A DNA stretch of 64,000 bases from Labedaea rhizosphaerae (lineage in GTDB: Bacteria > Actinomycetota > Actinomycetes > Mycobacteriales > Pseudonocardiaceae): contig NZ_SNXZ01000003.1 in the NCBI RefSeq assembly GCF_004362825.1, positions 1,030,784-1,094,783 on the forward strand. The letters run 5' to 3'. The notes under the pieces are model-generated. The model was not told the origin of the DNA. It searched no databases and saw only the letters and a list, made by a program, of their open reading frames with translations. Both the position numbers and the translations under genes were made by a program. Of this stretch, positions 26,917 through 35,577 are shown piece after piece (position 1 is the stretch's first letter; every line of letters starts with the position of its first letter).

Positions 26917-28095
26917 GTGGGTGTACGTCCTTTGCTGGTCAGCGCGGCGGCCGCCGTGGTGACGCTGTGTGCCGGCTGCGCGACGTTCCCCGAGCAGCCG
27001 CCGCAGCAGAAGTGGCAGTCGACCGCAGCGCTCACCCCGGAAGCCGGTCCGACACCGGGGTTGCCCGAGGACCCGGGCGGTGGCTCGCCCGATTCGGGTG
27101 GTGGCCAGCAGAACAGCGCCGAGCCCGTGCCCCCGCCCGACGGCTGCACCGACTACAACCCCGCGGTCATCGGCACGTGCCTGGACACGGTCTTCGCGGT
27201 CGCCGCCCTGCCGGGCGACCCCCGCAACCCGGTGGCCCTGGTCGGCGAGCGGCGCACCGGACGGATCCTGAAGGTGCAGAAGGACACGAAGCCGGTCGTG
27301 GTGGCCAAGCTGGCGGTGAACCCGGCCGGCGACGGCGGCCTGACCGGGCTCGCGCTGTCCCCCAGCTACAGCGAGGACCAGCTGATCTTCGCCTACATCA
27401 CCACCGGCAGCGACAACCGGCTGGTGCGGATCGCCCCCGGGGACAAGCCCAAGCCCGTGATCACCGGCATCCCGCGCGGCTCGACGGGCAACCGGGGTGC
27501 GCTGGCCGCCGACCACAAGGGCGCGTTGCTGCTGGCCACCGGCGACGCGGGCAACGCGAGCGCCGCCACCACCGAGTCGTCCCTCGCGGGCAAGGTGCTG
27601 CGCGTCGACGCCACCGGCAAGGCCGCCGAGGGCAACCCGCACGGCGAGCGGGTCATCGCCAGCGGCCTGCACGCACCGGGTGGGGTGTGCGCCTCGGTCG
27701 ACGGCGCCATGGCCTGGGTGACCGACCAGGGCGCCAAGGAAGACCTGCTGTACCGGCTCGTGCCGGGCCGGGCGCTCACCACGCCCGCGTGGACCTGGCC
27801 CGACCGGCCCGGCGTGGCCGGTTGCATCGCCTGGTCGAACATGGTCGTCGTGGCCACGTCGAAGGCAGGCAACCTGCAGAACCTGCCGCTCGCCCCCGAC
27901 GGGACCTTCACCGGCAAGCCCGCCACGACCATGACCGGCGAGGACGGCTTCGGCCTGCTCGGCGGCGTCGACATCGTCAGCGACGCGCTCGCCATCGGCG
28001 CAACAGTGAACAAGCAGGGCGGCAAACCGGTTTCCAGCGACGACCGCGCAATCGTGATCAACCGGCAGAACGCGGGTGGCGGCGGAATCGACTAG
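26917..28095 (+). CDS. LppZ-like lipoprotein, glucose/sorbosone dehydrogenase-type propeller
   Basis: 392 aa from GTG 26917, eight bases after a TAGCCT -10-like hexamer, so possibly leaderless. Signal with lipobox CAGC, a Gly/Pro-rich linker, then a beta-propeller related to PQQ-dependent sugar dehydrogenases: GDGGLTGLALSPSYSEDQLIFAYIT, NRGALAADHKGALLLATGDAGN, GKVLRVDATGKAAEGNPHGERVIASGLHAPGGV. Corresponds in sequence type and position to mycobacterial LppZ (Rv3006), which follows the DoxX gene. Whether it binds PQQ or has enzyme activity is not evident. Confidence 0.75.
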   Translation: MGVRPLLVSAAAAVVTLCAGCATFPEQPPQQKWQSTAALTPEAGPTPGLPEDPGGGSPDSGGGQQNSAEPVPPPDGCTDYNPAVIGTCLDTVFAVAALPGDPRNPVALVGERRTGRILKVQKDTKPVVVAKLAVNPAGDGGLTGLALSPSYSEDQLIFAYITTGSDNRLVRIAPGDKPKPVITGIPRGSTGNRGALAADHKGALLLATGDAGNASAATTESSLAGKVLRVDATGKAAEGNPHGERVIASGLHAPGGVCASVDGAMAWVTDQGAKEDLLYRLVPGRALTTPAWTWPDRPGVAGCIAWSNMVVVATSKAGNLQNLPLAPDGTFTGKPATTMTGEDGFGLLGGVDIVSDALAIGATVNKQGGKPVSSDDRAIVINRQNAGGGGID

Positions 28096-28147
28096 TTGTG
28101 CCAAGGTCGGAGGACCACTGCCGCCGATTCTCCAGGAGGTCCGCCCC

Positions 28148-28939
28148 GTGCACTTCGACGCGACCGGCAAGGTGTCGCTCGACCACATCTACACCCAACC
28201 CGATCCGCGCGCGTATTTCAGCACGCTGCGCCGGCTCGAATACGGCATACCAGAGCTGGCGAAACCGCATTTCACCGCGTTGCTCGAGGAATACCGGTCG
28301 GTGACCGGCACGGCACGGCCCCAGGTGCTGGACATCGGCAGCTCGTACGGGATCAACGGCGCCCTGCTGCGGTGCGGTTTGTCGATGGCGGACCTGTACG
28401 AGCGTTATGGCACCGAGTCGGTCCAGTTCGACGCCCGCGACGATTTGATCGCGCGTGATCGCTCGCTGCCGCGTTCGGATTCACTGAGATTGGTGGGCCT
28501 CGACGTGTCCGAGCCCGCGCTGGATTACGCGCGGGAATCCGGATTCCTCGACGATGCCGTGTGTGCCGATTTGGAGCGCGGCGACCCGACCGAGGCGCAG
28601 GCGGCGTTGCTGGAGCCCACGGACGTGGTCATCTCGACTGGCTGCCTGGGCTACGTCGGCGCACCGACCATCGAGCGCGTCGTCACGGCGTGCGACCGGC
28701 CGCCGTGGATGGCGCACTTCGTGCTGCGTATGTTCCCGTTCGAGCCGATCGCCGAGGTGCTGGCCAAGCTGGGGTACGAGACCGAGCAGAAGGAGGGCGT
28801 GTTCCGCCAGCGCAGGTTCGCGTCCGCGGACGAGCAGTCGCAGGTCCTGGACACCCTGGCGTCGGCCGGTGTGGATCCCAGCGAGCACGAAACCGACGGC
28901 TGGTTCTACGCCCAGCTGTTCATCTCCAAACCCCGCTGA
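28148..28939 (+). CDS. Class I SAM-dependent methyltransferase-like protein, 263 aa
   Basis: GTG 28148 with AGGAGG eight bases before. N-terminal YTQPDPRAYFSTLRRLEYGIPELAKPHF, then a Rossmann-like core VLDIGSSYGINGALLRCG (SAM motif I variant), LVGLDVSEPALDYARESG (motif II acidic residue), DVVISTGCLGYV. The substrate is not recognisable; related proteins occur singly in actinobacteria. Ten bases after its stop begins the third 22-bp repeat array. Confidence 0.75.
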   Translation: MHFDATGKVSLDHIYTQPDPRAYFSTLRRLEYGIPELAKPHFTALLEEYRSVTGTARPQVLDIGSSYGINGALLRCGLSMADLYERYGTESVQFDARDDLIARDRSLPRSDSLRLVGLDVSEPALDYARESGFLDDAVCADLERGDPTEAQAALLEPTDVVISTGCLGYVGAPTIERVVTACDRPPWMAHFVLRMFPFEPIAEVLAKLGYETEQKEGVFRQRRFASADEQSQVLDTLASAGVDPSEHETDGWFYAQLFISKPR

Positions 28940-28948
28940 CCCCCGGGC

Positions 28949-29055
28949 GTGTCCCACATTCCCGCAGGGTGTGTCCCCTCTTCCGACCAGGTGTGTCCCC
29001 CGCTCCGACCGGGTGTGTCCCCTCTTCCGGCCAGGTGTGTCCCACGTTCGGGCGC
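28949..29055 (+). repeat. 22-bp tandem repeat array 3, single arm
   Basis: GTGTCCC at 28949, 28971, 28993, 29015 and 29037, exactly 22 apart, again just after a stop and before a convergent gene. No opposed arm; the chorismate mutase terminator follows instead. Confidence 0.9.
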
Positions 29056-29093
29056 CGTCGGACACCGCTGGACACGGGCTCATCACATGGCGA

Positions 29094-29138
29094 AGCCCGT
29101 GTTCCGGAGGCCACCGAGGCGCCTTCGGAACACGGGCT
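29094..29138. terminator. Hairpin terminator between methyltransferase and chorismate mutase 1
   Basis: AGCCCGTGTTCCG (29094-29106) pairs with CGGAACACGGGCT (29126-29138); inner GGC/GCC pairs extend it. Ten bases from the chorismate mutase stop. Confidence 0.75.
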
Positions 29139-29147
29139 CTCACGGTT

Positions 29148-29762
29148 CTACTGGTGGCAGATCGACGGCACCGCGCGCACCAGGGCGACCGTGTGCAGCG
29201 CGTCGAAGTGACGCGCCCGGTCGACCTGGACGAAAGCCGCGGTCAGCCGGCCGTAGCAGGCCGAGCTGGTCTGGGTCGTGCCGGTCGCCTTGATCTGGTT
29301 GATCAGGTCGACGGTGATCTGGTCGAGCAGCGGGCGGACCACGGTGACCAGGTCGGGCTTCTCGGTCGGGGCCAGCTCGGGGTGCGCGGTCCAGAGCGCG
29401 TACAGGCCGCGCTGGATGACCTTGTTGGCCTCGATCTGGTCGCGGAAGATCGCGGCCGTGACGTCCGGGTCGATGCCTGCCTGCACGGCACGGTTGCGGG
29501 CGTCGTTGAGCACGACCTGCTCGCGAGCCGGGTCGTCGATCGGGGCGCCGGTGCCGAACTTGGCCGCGGCCACCAGGTCGCCGACCAGGATGCGGCGGGC
29601 GGCCACGTCGACGATGCCGTTGAGGGCCGGCAGGCCCTCGGACGCGGACGCCGCATCGGCGGCGGCGGGCGCGGCGGAGGCCACGGCCACCGGGCCGGTG
29701 ACGACAGCCGCGAGCGCGGTGCCGACGACCAGGACGCGGGATAACGCAAGGGGAAGACGCAC
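29148..29762 (-). CDS. Secreted chorismate mutase, AroQ-gamma type, copy 1
   Basis: Rearranges chorismate to prephenate, but exported, like M. tuberculosis Rv1885c. 204 aa from GTG 29762 (eight bases after AAAGG), signal peptide ending about ASAAPAAA. All-helical domain with VDVAARRILVGDLVAAAKFGTG (binding Arg and Lys), DDPAREQVVL, and FRDQIEANKVIQ, where by eye a Gln occupies the position of Glu109 of the M. tuberculosis enzyme. Two Cys (SACYG and SICHQ) can form the disulphide typical of the class. It lies tandem with a second copy. Physiological role of exported mutases is unsettled. Confidence 0.85.
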   Translation of the reverse strand: MRLPLALSRVLVVGTALAAVVTGPVAVASAAPAAADAASASEGLPALNGIVDVAARRILVGDLVAAAKFGTGAPIDDPAREQVVLNDARNRAVQAGIDPDVTAAIFRDQIEANKVIQRGLYALWTAHPELAPTEKPDLVTVVRPLLDQITVDLINQIKATGTTQTSSACYGRLTAAFVQVDRARHFDALHTVALVRAVPSICHQ

Positions 29763-29816
29763 TGATGTGCCTTTCACACGGGGACGGTACGGTCGCAGCC
29801 CCGCCCACGACCGTTA

Positions 29817-29841
29817 GTCACCCTAAACACTATCGGGTGAC
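29817..29841. promoter_or_regulatory. Inverted repeat upstream of chorismate mutase 1
   Basis: GTCACCC (29817-29823) and GGGTGAC (29835-29841), containing CACCCTAA ... GGGTGA. The same CACCCTAA ... GGGTGA occurs at 30643-30657 before copy 2, in the same orientation. Candidate shared operator. Confidence 0.45.
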
Positions 29842-29972
29842 CCAGTCACTAGTCCGCCACCCCGAATTTTCCGGAAATGGTGGCGCTGGGTGGTGAAATC
29901 CGGTTGGCAGCCCCTCCGTGGCTGAGTCGCGTCCCGTTCCCCTTGGCCTGCGGCTGGCAGCCACGCGACAGA

Positions 29973-30007
29973 CGAACGGGACGGTGCGATGTGCACCGTC
30001 CCGTTCG
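29973..30007. terminator. Hairpin terminator after chorismate mutase 2
   Basis: Perfect 15-bp stem CGAACGGGACGGTGC / GCACCGTCCCGTTCG with 5-base loop, 16 bases past the stop of copy 2. Confidence 0.8.
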
Positions 30008-30023
30008 CTTACGGCCAAATGGG

Positions 30024-30605
30024 TCAGCTGTGGCAGACCCGGGCGAGCGCGTGGTGCAACGCCTGCGAGTGCAGGCGGTCCAGGTTCCGGCGCTGTTCGA
30101 CCACATTGGTGGCGGCGTCGAGCTGCTCGCCGCAGTTCTTCGCCACCTGCAGGTCGGACGTCGCCTTGATCTGGTCCATCAACTCGGTGGTGATCTTGTC
30201 GAGCTCGGGGCGGATCACCGTGGTGAGGTCGGGCCACTCGGTCGGGGTCAGCTCCGGGTGCGCCGTCCACAGGTCGAAAAGCCCGTACTGGACGATCTTG
30301 TTGCCGTCGATCTCGTCACGGAAGATCGCCTGCGCGACCGCGGGGTCGACGCCCAGCTGCGTGGACTGGTCGGCGACCGAGTCCAGCAGCACCTGCTCAC
30401 GCGCCGGGTCCTCGATGGACCCGCCGGTGTTGAACTTGAACGCGGCCACGTCGTCGGCGATGAGGGCGCGCTGCGCCGACACGTCGACAAGGGTGACGAA
30501 CGATTCGTTGTTGGCCTGGGCCGAGGCGGCCGGCGCTAACGCGACGGCAGCGGTCACGACCGCGGCGCCGGCAACGCCGGCCGCCAGGAATGCACGAAGA
30601 CGCAC
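30024..30605 (-). CDS. Secreted chorismate mutase, AroQ-gamma type, copy 2
   Basis: 193 aa from GTG 30605, preceded by GAAAGG at the same distance and in the same context (GTGCGTCTTC) as copy 1. Signal peptide MRLRAFLAAGVAGAAVVTAAVALAPAASAQA. Same fold: VDVSAQRALIADDVAAFKFNTG, EDPAREQVLL, FRDEIDGNKIVQ, LWTAHPELTPTE, and paired Cys (KNCGEQ and RVCHS). The two copies are clearly paralogous, but Arg/Gln differences in the first helix and EIDGNK instead of QIEANK mark divergence. Each has its own upstream motif and terminator. Confidence 0.85.
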   Translation of the reverse strand: MRLRAFLAAGVAGAAVVTAAVALAPAASAQANNESFVTLVDVSAQRALIADDVAAFKFNTGGSIEDPAREQVLLDSVADQSTQLGVDPAVAQAIFRDEIDGNKIVQYGLFDLWTAHPELTPTEWPDLTTVIRPELDKITTELMDQIKATSDLQVAKNCGEQLDAATNVVEQRRNLDRLHSQALHHALARVCHS

Positions 30606-30642
30606 CAGTGGCACCTTTCGCGGGACGGGGGTGGGACCCATG

Positions 30643-30657
30643 CACCCTAATGGGTGA
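30643..30657. promoter_or_regulatory. Inverted repeat upstream of chorismate mutase 2
   Basis: CACCC-TAAT-GGGTG, 38 bases upstream of the start; matches the element before copy 1. Confidence 0.4.
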
Positions 30658-30697
30658 ATGTTGATTATTCACGCACCCACGGCCCACATGGTGGGAG

Positions 30698-32203
30698 TCA
30701 GTTTTGACAACGCTCCAGCACCAGCTCACGGACCCTTTTCGCGTCCGCCTGCCCCTTTGTGGCCTTCATCACAGCACCCACGATGGCCCCTGCCGCCTGC
30801 ACCTTGCCGTCGCGAATCTTGGCCGCGACGTCGGGATTCGCTGCCAGGGCCTCGTCCACGGCCGTGGTCAGCGCGGAGTCGTCCGAGACGACCTTGAGGC
30901 CGCGAGCCGCGACGACCGCGTCCGGCTCGCCTTCGCCGGCGAGGACACCGTCGACCACGGTGCGTGCAAGCTTGTTGGTCAGCTCACCCGATGAGACCAG
31001 CTCGATCACCCGGGCGACCTGACCGGGCGTGATCGGCAACGCGGCCAGTTCGACGCCGCGGTTGTTGGCCTGCTGGGTCAGGTAAGAAACCCACCAACTG
31101 CGCGCCTCGCCGGACGGCGCGCCTGCCTCGACGGTGGCCGCGATCAGGTCGACGGCACCGGCGTTCACGAGGTCGCGCAGCTCGGCGTCGGAGAGCTGCC
31201 AGTCGTTCTGGATGCGCTTGCGCCGCTCCCACGGCAGCTCCGGCAGCGTCTTGCGCAGCCGCTCCACCCACTCCTCGGACGGCGCGATCGGCACCAGGTC
31301 CGGCTCCGGGAAGTACCGGTAGTCCTCGGCGGTCTCCTTGGTGCGCCCGGCCGCCGTGGTGCCGTCGGCCTCCTGGAAGTGCCGGGTCTCCTGCTTGATC
31401 TTGCCGCCGCCGGCCAGGATCGCGCCCTGGCGGGTCATCTCGAACCGCACGGCCCGCTCGACGCTGCGCAGCGAGTTGACGTTCTTGGTCTCGGTGCGGG
31501 TGCCGAAACGCGCGGTGCCTTTTGGCATGAGCGACACGTTGGCGTCGCAGCGAAGCGAGCCTTGGTCCATGCGCACGTCGGAAACGTCCAAGGCACGCAA
31601 CAGGTCGCGCAGCGCCGTCACGTACGCGCGCGCCACCTCGGGGGCCCGCGCGCCGGTGCCCTCGATGGGCTTGGTGACGATCTCGATCAGCGGCACGCCG
31701 GCCCGGTTGTAGTCGAGCAGTGAGTACTCCGCGCCGTGGATGCGCCCGGTGGCGCCGCCGACGTGCAGCGACTTGCCGGTGTCCTCCTCCATGTGCGCGC
31801 GCTCGATGGCCACGCGCACGACCTCGCCGTCGTCGAGGGTGACGTCGAGGTAGCCGTCGAAGGCGATCGGCTCGTCGTACTGCGAGGTCTGGAAGTTCTT
31901 CGGCATGTCCGGGTAGAAGTAGTTCTTGCGCGCGAACCGGCACCAGGACGCGATCTGGCAGTTGAGCGCGAGCCCGATGCGCATGGCCGACTCGACCGCG
32001 GCCTCGTTGACCGCGGGCAGCGCGCCCGGCAGACCGAGGCAGACCGGGCAGACCTGGGTGTTCGGTTCGGCACCGAACGTGGTGGAGCAGCCGCAGAACA
32101 TCTTGCTGTGGGTGGAGAGCTCGACGTGCACCTCGAGCCCGAGCACCGGGTCGAACCGCTCGATGACCTCGGCGTAATCCATCAGCTCGTCGGTCGAGGT
32201 CAC
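30698..32203 (-). CDS. gatB: Asp/Glu-tRNA amidotransferase subunit B
   Basis: Binds mischarged Glu-tRNA(Gln) or Asp-tRNA(Asn) and forms the activated intermediate that is amidated with ammonia from GatA. 501 aa from GTG 32203. Family motifs: [12 protein letters not shown], zinc-type cysteines CGCSTTFG and [29 protein letters not shown], and RIHLEED-like [16 protein letters not shown], with the C-terminal YqeY-like tail ending [16 protein letters not shown]. Overlaps the small membrane gene upstream as GTGA. Confidence 0.96.
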   Translation of the reverse strand: MTSTDELMDYAEVIERFDPVLGLEVHVELSTHSKMFCGCSTTFGAEPNTQVCPVCLGLPGALPAVNEAAVESAMRIGLALNCQIASWCRFARKNYFYPDMPKNFQTSQYDEPIAFDGYLDVTLDDGEVVRVAIERAHMEEDTGKSLHVGGATGRIHGAEYSLLDYNRAGVPLIEIVTKPIEGTGARAPEVARAYVTALRDLLRALDVSDVRMDQGSLRCDANVSLMPKGTARFGTRTETKNVNSLRSVERAVRFEMTRQGAILAGGGKIKQETRHFQEADGTTAAGRTKETAEDYRYFPEPDLVPIAPSEEWVERLRKTLPELPWERRKRIQNDWQLSDAELRDLVNAGAVDLIAATVEAGAPSGEARSWWVSYLTQQANNRGVELAALPITPGQVARVIELVSSGELTNKLARTVVDGVLAGEGEPDAVVAARGLKVVSDDSALTTAVDEALAANPDVAAKIRDGKVQAAGAIVGAVMKATKGQADAKRVRELVLERCQN

Positions 32204-32394
32204 TTCTCGAGGCCCTTCTCGCGCATCGACCGCACGGCGAGCAGCGCGCCGGTGACCGCGACCAGCAGGCTCGCGATCGCGTTGGCCAGCGTGAGCTTGT
32301 CCCCGGTCTTCTTCACCGTGCGCAGGCTCGAGAACGCCGAAGCGCCCGCGGACGCCGCGCTGATCAGGCCGAACACGCCCTGGTTCTTCTTCAT
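32200..32394 (-). CDS. Small membrane protein between gatA and gatB, 64 aa
   Basis: ATG 32394 overlaps the gatA stop as ATGA, and its own stop overlaps the gatB start as GTGA, so all three are translationally coupled. One hydrophobic helix near the C-terminus ([19 protein letters not shown]) and a Gly/Ala/Ser-rich weaker one ([17 protein letters not shown]) before it, with Lys/Arg between. No family recognised. The double overlap argues it is a real, expressed gene; its link to tRNA amidation is unknown. Confidence 0.7.
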   Translation of the reverse strand: MKKNQGVFGLISAASAGASAFSSLRTVKKTGDKLTLANAIASLLVAVTGALLAVRSMREKGLEK

Positions 32395-33911
32395 GAGGTC
32401 ACGACCTCCAGCTCGGGGACACGGTGGATCAAGGGGCCGCCTTGCGCGGCGTTGCGGGCGGTCTCGTAGGCCGCGCCGACCCGGTAGAGCCGGTCGTCGG
32501 CCAGCGGAGGCGCCATGATCTGCAGGCCCACCGGCAGACCGTCGTCCTCGGACAGTCCACACGGGACACTCATGGCCGCGTTGCCGGCCAGGTTGGACGG
32601 GATCGTGCAGAGGTCGGCGAGGTACATGGCCATCGGGTCGTCGACCCGCTCGCCGATCTTGAACGCCGTGGTCGGGGTCGTCGGCGAGACCAGCACGTCG
32701 ACGCGTTCGAACGCCGCGTCGAAGTCCTGCTTGATCAGCGTGCGGACCTTCTGCGCCGAGCCGTAGTAGGCGTCGTAGTAACCCGAGGACAACGCGTAGG
32801 TGCCGATCATGATGCGGCGCTTGACCTCCGCGCCGAACCCGGCCTCGCGGGTCAGCGACATGACCGCCTCGGCGCTGTGCTCGCCGTTGTCGCCCACCCG
32901 CAGCCCGAAGCGCATGGCGTCGAAGCGGGCCAGGTTGGACGAGCACTCGCTCGGCGCGATCAGGTAGTACGCGGGCAGCGCCAAGGTGAAGCTCGGGCAG
33001 GAGACCTCGACGACCTCCGCGCCCAGCGCGCGCAACTGCTCGACCGCGGCGTTGAACGCGCTGGTGACGCCCGGCTGGTAGCCCTCGCCCTGGAACTCGG
33101 TGATCACGCCGACCCGCACGCCGGTCAGGTCGCCCTTCGCGCCCTCGCGGGCGGCCGCGACCACCGCGGGCACCGGGGCGTCGATGGACGTCGAGTCGAG
33201 CGGGTCGTGCCCGCCGATGACCTGGTGCAGCAGCGCGGCGTCGAGCACCGTGCGGGCGCACGGACCGCCCTGGTCGAGCGAGGAGGAGAACGCGACGAGG
33301 CCGTAGCGGGACACGCCGCCGTAGGTCGGCTTCACGCCGACGGTGCCGGTGACCGCGCCGGGCTGGCGGATCGAGCCGCCCGTGTCGGTGCCGATGGCCA
33401 GCGGTGCCTCGAACGCGGCGAGCGAGGCCGAGGAGCCACCGCCCGAACCGCCGGGCACCCGGTCGAGGTCCCACGGGTTGTGCGTGGGGCCGTACGCGGA
33501 GTTCTCGGTGGACGAGCCCATCGCGAACTCGTCCATGTTCGTCTTGCCGAGGATCACCACGCCCGCCTGCAGCAGCCGCGTGGTGACCGTGGCGTCGTAC
33601 GGCGGGCGCCAGCCCTCGAGGATCTTCGACCCGACCGTGGTCGGCATGGTCTGGGTGACGAAGACGTCCTTGAGCGCGAGCGGCACCCCGGCCAGCGGCG
33701 ACGCGGCGTCGCGGCCGGCCGCGACGTCCTCGTCCACCGCGCGGGCGGCGGCCAGCGCGCCCTCGGTGTCGACGTGCAGGAACGCGTGCACGGCGTCGTC
33801 GACCGCGGCGATGCGGTCGAGGTGCGCCTGGGTGACCTCCACCGAGGACACCTCGCGGGCCTGGATCATCGCGGCCAGTTCCGCCGCGTCGAGCCTGGTC
33901 AGGTCGCTCAT
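32391..33911 (-). CDS. gatA: Asp/Glu-tRNA amidotransferase subunit A
   Basis: Glutaminase/amidase subunit of GatCAB. 506 aa. Amidase signature with catalytic Lys in PLALKDVF, the Gly/Ser stretch [34 protein letters not shown] (Ser-cisSer-Lys triad) and [26 protein letters not shown], all hallmark GatA. ATG 33911 shares one base with the gatC stop (TGATG). Confidence 0.97.
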   Translation of the reverse strand: MSDLTRLDAAELAAMIQAREVSSVEVTQAHLDRIAAVDDAVHAFLHVDTEGALAAARAVDEDVAAGRDAASPLAGVPLALKDVFVTQTMPTTVGSKILEGWRPPYDATVTTRLLQAGVVILGKTNMDEFAMGSSTENSAYGPTHNPWDLDRVPGGSGGGSSASLAAFEAPLAIGTDTGGSIRQPGAVTGTVGVKPTYGGVSRYGLVAFSSSLDQGGPCARTVLDAALLHQVIGGHDPLDSTSIDAPVPAVVAAAREGAKGDLTGVRVGVITEFQGEGYQPGVTSAFNAAVEQLRALGAEVVEVSCPSFTLALPAYYLIAPSECSSNLARFDAMRFGLRVGDNGEHSAEAVMSLTREAGFGAEVKRRIMIGTYALSSGYYDAYYGSAQKVRTLIKQDFDAAFERVDVLVSPTTPTTAFKIGERVDDPMAMYLADLCTIPSNLAGNAAMSVPCGLSEDDGLPVGLQIMAPPLADDRLYRVGAAYETARNAAQGGPLIHRVPELEVVTS

Positions 33912-34210
33912 CAGGCCTCCTCGTCCAAGATCCGCGGCACTCGGAAACGGCCCTCTTCTGCGGCGGGGGCGCCCGACAGCGCCTGCTCCTGCGTCAAACC
34001 GGGGCGCACCATGTCGGCGCGGAACACGTTGGTGATCGGGAGGGCGTGCGAGGTCGGCGGGATGTCCTGCTCCGCGACCTGGCCGACGCGCGCCACCGAC
34101 TGCAGGATCACGTCCAACTGGCCGGCGAACTTGTCGAGTTCGTCCTCGGTGACGGCAAGCCTGGCAAGCCTGGCGAGATGCGCGACCTCGTCGCGGGAGA
34201 TGGTGGTCAC
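33911..34210 (-). CDS. gatC: Asp/Glu-tRNA amidotransferase subunit C
   Basis: 99-aa scaffold subunit that wraps between GatA and GatB. GTG 34210 ([25 protein letters not shown] is the family N-terminus; [28 protein letters not shown] and the final REDV-like [12 protein letters not shown] are also conserved). First gene of gatC-gatA-orf64-gatB. Confidence 0.94.
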   Translation of the reverse strand: MTTISRDEVAHLARLARLAVTEDELDKFAGQLDVILQSVARVGQVAEQDIPPTSHALPITNVFRADMVRPGLTQEQALSGAPAAEEGRFRVPRILDEEA

Positions 34211-34432
34211 GGGCGGGACTTCCCCTGGTGTGCTCGGGTGTCTGACCCGCTGAAGTCTAGGGCGCAGGCCGGATCGGTTTCGAACGGGTTGTTCCGGTTC
34301 GCGGCGCGGTGTAGACCGGAGACGATCCCGCTGGGCGGGCAGCCGGTTCGCCGCTGTCGCCGGGTCTGCGACAATCAGCGGCCGGTCACCACGCGCGGAC
34401 CGCCCGCGCGGCAACGGCAGGAGGCGTTCGCC

Positions 34433-35086
34433 TTGTCCTTCCTGATCCGGGTTCAGCTCCCGGACGCCCCAGGCAGCCTCGGTGCGGTCGCCACGGCTCT
34501 CGGCGCCATCGGCGCCGACATCCTCAGCGTGGACGTGGTCGAGCGGGTGGGCGGGACGGCGATCGACGACCTCGTTGTCGAGTTGCCGAGCGGCAGGCTG
34601 CCGGACGTGCTGATCACCGCGGCGGAATCCGTGACCGGCGTCGAGGTCGACGCGGTCAGACCGTACGCGGGCGTGCTCGACACGCACCGCGAACTGGAAC
34701 TCGTCGAGGAAGTCGCAGCGGAGCCCGCGGAGGGGTTGCGGGTTTTCACCGAGGGCGTCCCCAAGATCGTGAGGGCCGGCTGGGCCTTGGTGGTCGCCTC
34801 TGACGCGGTTGGTGCCCAGCGGCTCGCCGCGAGCACCGCGGCGCCGGAGATCCAGACGCTCGAACTGCCGTGGATGCCGCTGGCCCGGGCCAGCGTGCTC
34901 GACGGTGAGGAGTCGTGGGTCCCGGAAACGTGGCAGGAACTGGGCACCGAGCTCGCCGCCACCCCGTTGGGGAAACCCGATCGGGTGTTGTTGGTGGGAC
35001 GGCCCGGCGGCCCGTTGTTCCGGGCCGCCGAGGTGGCGCGGCTGGCCCACCTGGCCGGAATAGTCTCGGTAGTCCTGCCGGACTAG
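34433..35086 (+). CDS. ACT-domain protein (Rv3013 type), 217 aa
   Basis: TTG start at 34433, eight bases after AGGAGG; the frame has no better start. N-terminal ACT domain [37 protein letters not shown], a probable small-molecule (amino acid) sensor, then a second alpha/beta domain ending [14 protein letters not shown]. Mycobacterial Rv3013 has the same position, divergent from gatCAB and before ligA. Ligand and partner unknown. Confidence 0.75.
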   Translation: MSFLIRVQLPDAPGSLGAVATALGAIGADILSVDVVERVGGTAIDDLVVELPSGRLPDVLITAAESVTGVEVDAVRPYAGVLDTHRELELVEEVAAEPAEGLRVFTEGVPKIVRAGWALVVASDAVGAQRLAASTAAPEIQTLELPWMPLARASVLDGEESWVPETWQELGTELAATPLGKPDRVLLVGRPGGPLFRAAEVARLAHLAGIVSVVLPD

Positions 35087-35106
35087 GCGTCGATTCTGTC
35101 AGGCTT

Positions 35107-35126
35107 GCTTGCGTCCCAACGCAAGC
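35107..35126. terminator. Small hairpin between convergent genes
   Basis: GCTTGCGT-CCCA-ACGCAAGC, 8-bp perfect stem, followed by a second hairpin GCCGC...GCGGC. Serves the ACT gene and the minus-strand toxin operon. Confidence 0.55.
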
Positions 35127-35151
35127 GCCGCTTTCGCTTTGCGGCGCCCCG

Positions 35152-35577
35152 TCAGTAGCTCGCCAGGTCCTGCACGATCGGGCCGTCCTTGGGGACCCGG
35201 AACCACCACCAGCCGCGGCCCGCGACGTCCACGCCGGCGATGAACCCGATCTTGCGGCCGGAGTCCTCGACGGTGAACGAGCGGAACTGCTCGTCGGCCG
35301 CCCGCACGTCGTCCGCGAGCCGCTCCCGCAACGCCGGGCGCAGCGCGGTGAGCGCGCGCTCCAGGTTGTCCCGCAAGAACAACGACCCGGCGAGGTCGTG
35401 CTCGGTCCACACGCTGCGGTCGGTGTAGGGCAGGGCCCGGTCGGCGTCCAATTTGGACACGTGCTTGGCCCACGCCACGGCGAGGGTGGCGGCGTCCGGA
35501 GTGCTGCCGTCGGGCAGGGCCACCGCGTCGGCCGCCAGCGCGGCCCGCTCGTCCTCGGTGAACTCCAGCATCATCAC
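35152..35577 (-). CDS. Putative immunity protein of type VII toxin 1
   Basis: 141 aa. Start GTG 35577 overlaps the toxin stop (GTGA), with ATG ATG directly after as alternatives. No recognised domain: N-terminal acidic helices (EFTEDERAALAADAV), a central amphipathic region with many Leu/Arg, and a C-terminal beta part GFIAGVDVAGRGWWWFRVPKDGP. The immunity role is inferred only from its place directly after a polymorphic toxin gene with coupled translation. Confidence 0.55.
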   Translation of the reverse strand: MMMLEFTEDERAALAADAVALPDGSTPDAATLAVAWAKHVSKLDADRALPYTDRSVWTEHDLAGSLFLRDNLERALTALRPALRERLADDVRAADEQFRSFTVEDSGRKIGFIAGVDVAGRGWWWFRVPKDGPIVQDLASY

